A stretch of 64,000 bases of DNA from Pseudeuparius sepicola (lineage: Eukaryota; Arthropoda; Insecta; Coleoptera; Anthribidae). The stretch is taken from positions 17,464,501 to 17,528,500 of the forward strand of contig OY987301.1 of the NCBI GenBank assembly GCA_963920635.1, given 5' to 3'. The notes under the pieces are model-generated. The model worked only from the letters and a program-made list of their open reading frames with translations. It did not search any database and was not told the origin of the DNA. Below, one piece after another: positions 57,431-64,000 of this stretch. The stretch's first letter is position 1. Each line of letters starts with the position of its first letter. Both the position numbers and the translations under genes were made by a program.

Positions 57431-58544
57431 CAATGGAAATGGAGTAGGGAGAACGCGTTTTGACCAGAGAAATTGAGTAGGGAGAACGCGCTTTGACCTA
57501 TTGCGCATCATATTTCCAGGCAAATGTAATGGCCGCCATGTTGTCCTCACTTTGACGTTTGCAGTTTGTTCTCAGCGGTAGTTGTTGTATTTTCAGCAGA
57601 GAAATGGTCAGTGTTTTTGGAAAATGTCGTATGTAGTACCAAGCTGCAAGAATTATAAGTCTAGGAGACCTCCGGGAGTATCATTTTTTCGGTAAGTTTA
57701 GTAAAAACAATCGCCGAAATTTTGGGCACTATAGGCGCGCATCTGTATAATTTTAATGATTGAATATGTGGTTAAAAATTCTTAACTTGGGGACTGATTG
57801 GACTTTGAGTCCAAATAAATTTGTTTGTTCAAAACATTTTGCTGCTGATGCCTTTACTGTGCATCGTGGCGAACGAGGACGAAGACCTCTAAAGCAGGCT
57901 GCAGGGCCAAGTCTGTTAACAAAGATACGCCCATGGATGAAGTTGGTTTAATATGGCCGCCACTTTTATTAGGCAGTTCGCGCAGCTTGTAGCGTATTCT
58001 CCCTACTCCATTTCTCTGGTTTTGACCTACTGCGCATCCTATTTCCAGGCAAATGTAATGGCCGCCATATTGTCCTCATTTTGACGTTTGCAGTTTGTTC
58101 TCAGCGATAGTTGTATTTTCAGCAGAAAAATGGTCAGTGTTTTTGGACAATGTCGAGTGCAGTACCAAGCTGTAAGAATTATAAGTCTAGGAGACCTCCG
58201 GAAGTACCATTTTTTCGGTAACTTTAGTAAGAACAATCGCCGAAATTTTGGGCACCATAGGCGCGCATCTGTTTAATTTTAATGATTGAATATGTGGTTA
58301 AAAATTCTTAACTTGGGGACTGATTGGACTTTGAGTCCAAATAAATTTGTTTGTTCAAAACATTTTGCTGGTCATGCCTTTACTGTGCATCGTGGCGAAC
58401 GAGGACGAAGACCTCTAAAGCAGTCTGCAGTGCCAAGTCTGTTAACAATGATACGCCCATGGATGAAGTTGGTTTAATATGGCCGCCACTTTTATTAGGC
58501 AGTTCGCCCAGTTTGTAACGTATTCACCCTACTCCATTTCTCTG
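57431..58544 (+). mobile_element. TIR element F3 with THAP-like fragment, host of nested copy F2
   Basis: The left end is about 57431-57464, interrupted by F2 and resuming at 58027. It ends CCATTTCTCTG at 58544. Its own THAP-like piece starts at an ATG near 58145 reading MSSAVPSCKNY, in which the first cysteine codon is now serine. It continues after a GTAAC-type donor region with WTLSPNKFVCSKHF at 58286-58477. The left terminus is altered and no target duplication was found for this outer copy. Confidence 0.65.
57465..58018 (+). mobile_element. TIR element F2 with THAP-like fragment, inserted in F3
   Basis: The ends are CAGAGAAATTGAGTAGGG and CCCTACTCCATTTCTCTG. An exact 8-bp duplication, GTTTTGAC, lies at 57457-57464 and 58019-58026. 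The duplication pattern (T at position 2, A at 7) fits hAT elements, while P-type elements also make 8-bp duplications and carry THAP domains. Its first THAP cysteine is changed to tyrosine (MSYVVPSC). The second part is at 57760-57951. Confidence 0.82.
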
Positions 58545-58737
58545 GCCTTCCCTTACTTTTCTGTACATCTGATCACGTCAATTATTTAAAACCTTGTTTT
58601 TCTGCGACGTCAAGTCACAGCTGTGGTCAAGTGTCAATTTTGCATAAGAAAAAAAAATAAAAATAAACACCATAAACTTTGTTTTTGTATACCCAATCCC
58701 AAAATATCATATTTTTTATTGAAACAAGACATGTGCA

Positions 58738-61700
58738 ATGCTACAGTTCTGGAAGTCAGGTAAGAGTAATTTCGTTAAAAGATGTAGGTTCTTTTTCCTT
58801 ATAAGAAAAATTATTCTAGGTCACAAAAAGAACCTTTCTGCTTCATCAAAAAGCCCAACAGGTAATACTCCTACTGAGGATCCACCTGCTTTAAATTTAA
58901 ATAACTTATTGGCGCCAAGCACATCGGACAAAACAGGACCTTTAACAACTTTTGACGATGAAGGACTCTTTGATATTGGTAAATCGCAGGTTACCTGAAA
59001 TTTATACATAATAACGTTATATATGTTTGCTTAGGTGAGTGTGAACCAAAGTCTCCCTCAAGGCTCTCCAAAACCCTGCAAGAGGTATTTGCTGACAAAA
59101 CTGCTTTAGGGTATTTCGTTGAATTCATGGAATTCAGAAATGCATCGCCTTACATACTCTGCTGGCTAGACATAGACTCCATTAAGTCAGATCTATGTGG
59201 CGACCCATCAAGAAACTTAGACCGCATTTGCTCACCGTTGCCTAGCAGCAGAATAGACCATGACAGCTTATCAGTGAGCACCGACTGTGACTCTTACACA
59301 GCCGATTCCAATAGTATGTGTGACTGTTCTACTGCGACACTTGCCGAAGCCAAGGTGGAACTAAATGGCCTTTGTGATAATAGTGATAATAATAGTAACG
59401 TTAAGAAAACTGATGACCGCATAGTTGATCATGCCCTGTCGATATTTAAGAAGTACATAGCGCTTGAAGCTGCAGCAAACATAAAATGTACTGAAGAATT
59501 GAGGAAAGAAGTTATGGAGAATATTTGTGATGTGGATAAAGTGCTTTCTGGTAAGGAAAAACGTAAGGGTGGATTCCAAACTCCAGTTGCAAAGTTACCA
59601 TCAGCACCATCTTTCATTAAATTTAAGGAAGTGGCGATTTATACGTCCGACGTATATGAAAGTCGGTATACGTCTTGCGCTCTTATTGGCGAGTTGAGTC
59701 ACGTGACTTCTTTGGACGTACATTTAGCTCCATAGACGTCCGAAGTAAACCGATTAAACTTCGGAAGTGCATTTTTTCAAGCATCGTTGCAATAAGGAGC
59801 GTGTATGCCCTCCTTTTTCGGCCATGGGCACTGTGGTATGTATGAAGAAATAAGTGGTGAAAAGTTATACTTATTTAAAGGGAGTGGATAAAGGTCCGCG
59901 AGTTGCGGATCTTTAGTGTATTTTTTAAAGGTCCGCGAGTCGCGAATCTCAATCCGTAAAGCAGTAGACTTGTTCCTTCTTGAAAATACCGGTCCTTGAA
60001 ACGAATAGTAAAAGAAGGAACATTCTAGATAAGACGCAGACACCCCAAACGTGGGAATAAAAAATAATAAAAAGAGAAAGTGGCTATTTATTTGTCCGAC
60101 GTATATAAAAGTCGGTATACGTCTTGCGCTCTCATTGGCGACTTAAGTCACGTGACTTCTGTGGATGTACATTTAACACCATCATACACAGTAAAATGAT
60201 TTAGATACGTCTGAAGTGAATTTTCTCAAGCATCGTTGCAATAAGGGGCGTAGGCGCTCCATTTTCGGCGATGGGTGCTGCCTGTATGAAAAAAGAAGGG
60301 GTAATTATTTTCGAATGTCGGGCGAAAATAGGGGGTTAGCCTAAATTTCAAGAAAATCGGGGGCGGGTTACACCATTGGAAATAATTACCCCTTCTCTTT
60401 TTAAAAGACAGCGCCCATCATTGCCGACTGCCACGTATAAATAGCCACTCCCTAAAAAAAACTCTTGACGTGGGATTCAAACCCGGACCTTCCGACTGGT
60501 TGTACATGAAGACGTCCGGTGACTCGCGGACCTTTAAAAAGTACACTAAAGATCCGCGACTTGCGGACCTTTATCCACTTCCTTATTTAAATCCAAGTAT
60601 AACACGGCAAGTGGCGCCCTCTAACTTTAAACAAAAAACCAAGTAAATATTTGAGTTTCTCATCATCAGTACTTCTAGTACCGCGAATGCCATGTTATTG
60701 AACAAAAATATAATCAAAAAACCAAATAAAAATGTTTTTGGATGCTTGGATGCCCTGTACCTCAAGAACCAAACCGTTGCGGACCCATATTCATACGAAC
60801 ATTAATTTTATCTTAAAAAAATATTCAAAGATGCACCCTTTAAAGTTAGTGTAAGTACTCAATAAACACCCTGTATATATAAATAGCAGAAAAAATCTTG
60901 TTAGGACCCCTTGTACCTATATACAAAATCTAAGAAATTTTTTTACATAAAACAGTTTTCATTTTACATAAAGCCATTGTTCATGTTTAAAATGCGTTTA
61001 CTTCCCTACACCCTGCACTCATTGAAGATATAATACATTTAATTCTTTTCCAATCATCTATGCCTATTGTCTATGGCTTTAGTTGCAATAAAAAACATTA
61101 TCTAATACATATTTTTAAAACTAATGGATTCATTTACAGGTCATAAGTTACTAAAGTATTTTTATATTTATTAGGTAGGTACTAGAAAAACACGTAATGA
61201 TAGCAACAGCAACAATGAGAATAATAATAATAATAATGTTTATGTAATTGTAGATAGTTTACATGCTATTTACGCGTGTACTAAGGTACTTAATTATTAA
61301 AAATAAACAGATAATCCCAGAAAGATTTTAGTCACCCCGATTCCAGCGTGCCTTGCAATCCGGCCGCCGATCATTTTCGGTCTATGGAAGACGTCACATT
61401 ACGACCGCAGCCGAACGCCGCCGGCCAGTTACGAAGTGAGCGTGAGCCAACTTCTCATACATAGACTTTGATCCCAACGGACGTCCAGCTCCAGGAGTTA
61501 TTCCTGACGGAATTTGAGCTTATAATATAATAATTAATCTTCGATGTCCAACTTTCAACCGTCAAACGGCAAAGTTTATAAATGGAGGTGCCGAATGTCG
61601 GACGAAAATAGGGCCAAAATTTCAAGAAAATCGGGGGTGGGTTACAACATTGCAAATAATTACCACTTCTTTTTTCATACGGCAGCGCCCATCGTTGAAA

Positions 61701-63130
61701 AAGGAGGGCATACGTTACTCATTATTGCAACGAAGCTTGAGAAAAATGCACTTCCGACGTATCTAAATCAGTTTACTTCGGACTTGTATGGAGCTAAATG
61801 TACGTCCAAAGAAGTCACGTGACTCAACTCGCCAATCAGAGCGCAAGACGTATACCGACTTTCATATACGTCGGACGTATAAATAGCCACATCCTAAATT
61901 TAAATAACTAAAATGGATTTCCTTACCATCCCCTTGTTCTAGCCGACAAAATATAATATGTTCCTTTACTATTTTCGAAGATGCTGAATGACACCGGGAT
62001 GTTAGATTTTTGAAAAAAAAAAACGCTCATATTATTTTTCCAATTACCCCACAAACATGATTGTGGTATACCTATTGTTTTATAACATACCGATTTTGAA
62101 ATCTTTTTTAAACAAATGTGGGTAATCCTGACCAATATTTCAACATGATAAATTTTTAGCAAATTTTGAATTGTTATTCTCCTTTTTAGGGCATTGCTTT
62201 GACTCAGTACAAACTTTTTTATACACAACCATGGAAAACGAGTACTTTAACGCATTCTTGGGCAGCGACTTTTTCTGCAAGCACCAGATTGAGGTCTTGA
62301 CCAGCGGGAGTGTGGTCCTCGAAGATATTTTGTATAACGAAACGGCTCTCTTCTACTTTATGGAGTACCTCGAGCAAGAGAATCAACGCAGTTTACTGGA
62401 CTTTTGGATTGCCGCGACAAATTTCCAACAGCAACTTCAGGATCAAAAACAGTTTTACGATCCACAAGAGGCACAAAGCGATGCTGTGGTGCTCTACGAC
62501 AAATATTTCTCTCTACAAGCGCATTGCCCATTAGGTTTTAGCGATAAGGTTAGATTTGCTGTAGAACAAAGTATTTGCGGTGAGAATGGTTTGATGCTAG
62601 ATTGTTTTCACTTGCCACTTAAGATAGTTGAACGAGTAATGAGAAAAAACTATTTGCAACCATTTTTAGCATCTCAATTGTTTTATAAATATTTATCTGA
62701 ACTTATAAACACAGTGCACTATAATGGGTACTCGTCTTTTAGTACAGGTGGAAAATATTCACCGTCAGATTGTAGTAGTGAGAAAAGTTTTAGCACAAGT
62801 ACATTTTTAGCGTTAGAAGTACCACAAAATATTAAGAAAAAAGAAAAGAAAACTGATATGAGCATAGATACTAGAGAACTGTGTGACCCTGATGCTCTTT
62901 GGAAAAGGAAAAAGTGTCATAGGTTGTCATTAGGGCGAGTTACGGAATTGGGAAAATATATCACAGATTTCGAGCCGGAGCCGGACAAAAAAGAGTTCAA
63001 GTTGAAAGAGGTTGTTAAAAAAATTGTAAGCCATGATGAAGAACAAAGGAAAAAGGAGGAGATGGCCTGGCAAGTTGCAGAAATGATCGTTAAGGATATT
63101 ACCAGTGTTACGTTAAATGATAAGCCGTAA
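58738..63130 (+). CDS. AKAP10: A-kinase anchor protein 10 (D-AKAP2)
   Basis: Scaffold that tethers protein kinase A to membranes and carries RGS-like domains that contact small GTPases. Exons are 58738-58759, 58820-58978, 59035-59550 and 62190-63130, all GT-AG in phase; 545 residues (human 662). The first RGS half-domain starts near LSKTLQEVFADKTALGYFVEFMEF in exon 3, ahead of a long acidic/serine linker. The second RGS domain, about residues 247-390, has ENEYFNAFLGSDFFCKHQIE, YFMEYLEQENQRSLLDFWIAA and DAVVLYDKYFSLQA. The C-terminus has the amphipathic PKA regulatory-subunit helix EEMAWQVAEMIVKDITSV (about 522-539). The open frame past 59550 is intron and MITE. Intron 3 is filled by three nested elements. 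The true first exon could lie upstream: human has a longer N-terminus. Confidence 0.93.
59880..60581. mobile_element. Long-TIR element E, 10-bp duplication, inserted in copy C
   Basis: The ends carry AGTGGATAAAGGTCCGCGAG and an inverted partner; TIRs match over about 60 bp, with two GGTCCGCGAGT blocks each. A 10-bp duplication, CTTATTTAAA, flanks it (59870-59879 and 60582-60591). The length and duplication suggest a different Mutator-like family from copy C. It is itself interrupted by copy D. Confidence 0.87.
60076..60452. mobile_element. MULE-like MITE, copy D, innermost of the nest
   Basis: The inverted ends are AGTGGCTATTTAT and ATAAATAGCCACT. The 9-bp flanks match at about 6 of 9 bases, so the duplication has decayed or is not exact. 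GTCACGTGAC is at 60147-60156. It is the same family as copies A, B and C. Confidence 0.75.
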
Positions 63131-64000
63131 CGATATTCAATGTTTAAAATGTTTTATAGTGTACAGTGTTGTATCTATGTAGAGCGCTTTCTTAAGGTGT
63201 TATTTATTTTAATTTTGATTTCCTCAACAGTGTTCACATTATTGTAAGAGTACAAATGTGATGGGCCATGTGATTTTCTTGTCAAACCGTTTTTTAGAAA
63301 GGCAATTTCACAATTAACTAACTGCATAATGCAGCATTCCATACCATATCTTTGTGTGAAGATTGGATTGATTGTGATTAGTTATTGTAAAAATATCATA
63401 CAAATTTGCCACTAAACAAAAATTACAAAATTTGTGACCAATTTTGGTGATATTCTTTGCAAAATTATGCAAAATTAACTTATTATCCAAGATTGTTATC
63501 ATTGATTAACGAATTCCTTATTCAATGTTGTTATGAATGTTGCTATAGTAAGATTCTAGTTTTAATCAAGAATCAGTGGCAATTTGCTTTCAACTTCATA
63601 TAAGTTATAATTTATATAATAGTGAAAATTATTGCTATAATATATATTAACTATCTGATATAAAAAATTATTCTGATATCGAAAATTATAAGTTAAGTTT
63701 GTATTTTTTTAAATAAAATTATTTTCAAAAAAATAAGTTATTAAATAAAAAATGTTTGACAAGAATTTTTGAGAATAAATTAAACTTGTTCAATATGAAT
63801 TGTTCAGACCATTATTTTGTTTTATATTTATTATTTAACTTTTTTTTAAGATTTACGTTTCAAGCTTACTTTCGAGATTGAAGCATTTAAAATATAGTAT
63901 TATCTAAACTAGAAAAATATTTTTATATTGTGCACAAAACTACAATTTGGCTATTGACTAAAAGAATATATTATGTTATATACTATATGCAGTGTGGTCC
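63131..64000. other. 3' flank of AKAP10
   Basis: Very AT-rich, with AATAAA at 63712-63717 and further AATAAA matches at about 63746 and 63776; any of these could end the AKAP10 transcript. No further gene is seen before the window ends. Confidence 0.45.

Larger units (their letters stand above)
59627..61894. mobile_element. MULE-like element, copy C, outermost of a three-level nest in AKAP10 intron 3
   Basis: It starts GGAAGTGGCGATTTATACG and ends TATAAATAGCCACATCC. An exact 9-bp duplication, TAAATTTAA, lies at 59618-59626 and 61895-61903. Both arms carry the family's long TIR of about 110 bp, including GTCACGTGAC at 59698-59707 and 61814-61823. After removal of the inner insertion about 1.56 kb remains. 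The middle (60592-61540) has a GC-richer stretch at 61330-61450 and no transposase frame. Confidence 0.87.

Noticed and set aside
57760..58477. Two short frames with a CSKHF motif as host THAP genes
   Set aside because: They lie within repeated TIR elements, lack a working acceptor and have lost the first THAP cysteine.
59551..59735. C-terminal extension of the AKAP10 exon 3 frame
   Set aside because: It lies past a good GTAAGG donor and runs into the MULE-like MITE; the same residues appear in unrelated MITE copies.

Overview
The window is AT-rich nuclear DNA from an arthropod, almost certainly an insect. It holds multi-exon genes with short GT-AG introns, insect-type orthologues, and many small inverted-repeat elements of the kind common in beetle genomes. 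A beetle is only a guess; nothing here fixes the order.

Eight host genes can be read. From left to right they are SEC61A (minus, 1528-5679), TMEM65 (minus, 19712-26627), ALKBH7 (plus, 28432-30465), COPS5/CSN5 (minus, 30550-34037), the sugar transporter slv/SWEET1 (plus, 37683-40319), an unrecognised secreted-protein gene (minus, 43468-43992), a GPR143-like receptor (plus, 50942-54386) and AKAP10 (plus, 58738-63130). For the seven multi-exon genes I placed the coding exons by hand from splice sites and reading phase, and all seven give complete open proteins (476, 285, 255, 353, 230, 364 and 545 residues). They have no common pathway. TMEM65 and ALKBH7 are both likely mitochondrial and are head-to-head. 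ALKBH7 and COPS5 are tail-to-tail with 84 bp between their stop codons. COPS5 and slv are head-to-head.

Most of the remainder is mobile DNA, much of it nested. At 8.9-17.4 kb a TA-flanked inverted-repeat element holds a non-LTR retrotransposon (PHD-finger ORF1, endonuclease/RT ORF2), and that retrotransposon's endonuclease is split by a 3.39-kb DNA transposon with its own two-exon transposase gene. In intron 3 of AKAP10 three TIR elements are nested, the outer two with 9- and 10-bp target duplications. A MITE family found in that intron, in TMEM65 and in slv carries GTCACGTGAC (the CLEAR/MiT-TFE site) in its terminal repeats. At 34.9 and 57.4-58.5 kb, TIR elements carry a split THAP-type zinc finger, and one copy is inserted into another. 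At least eight long near-palindromes with CAGGGTG/CAGTGTG ends and TA flanks are scattered through intergenic DNA and introns. A hAT-type MITE with an exact 8-bp duplication sits in SEC61A intron 4.

Coordinates and sequence matches were read by eye. No alignment, database search or folding program was run, so family names rest on motif recognition.
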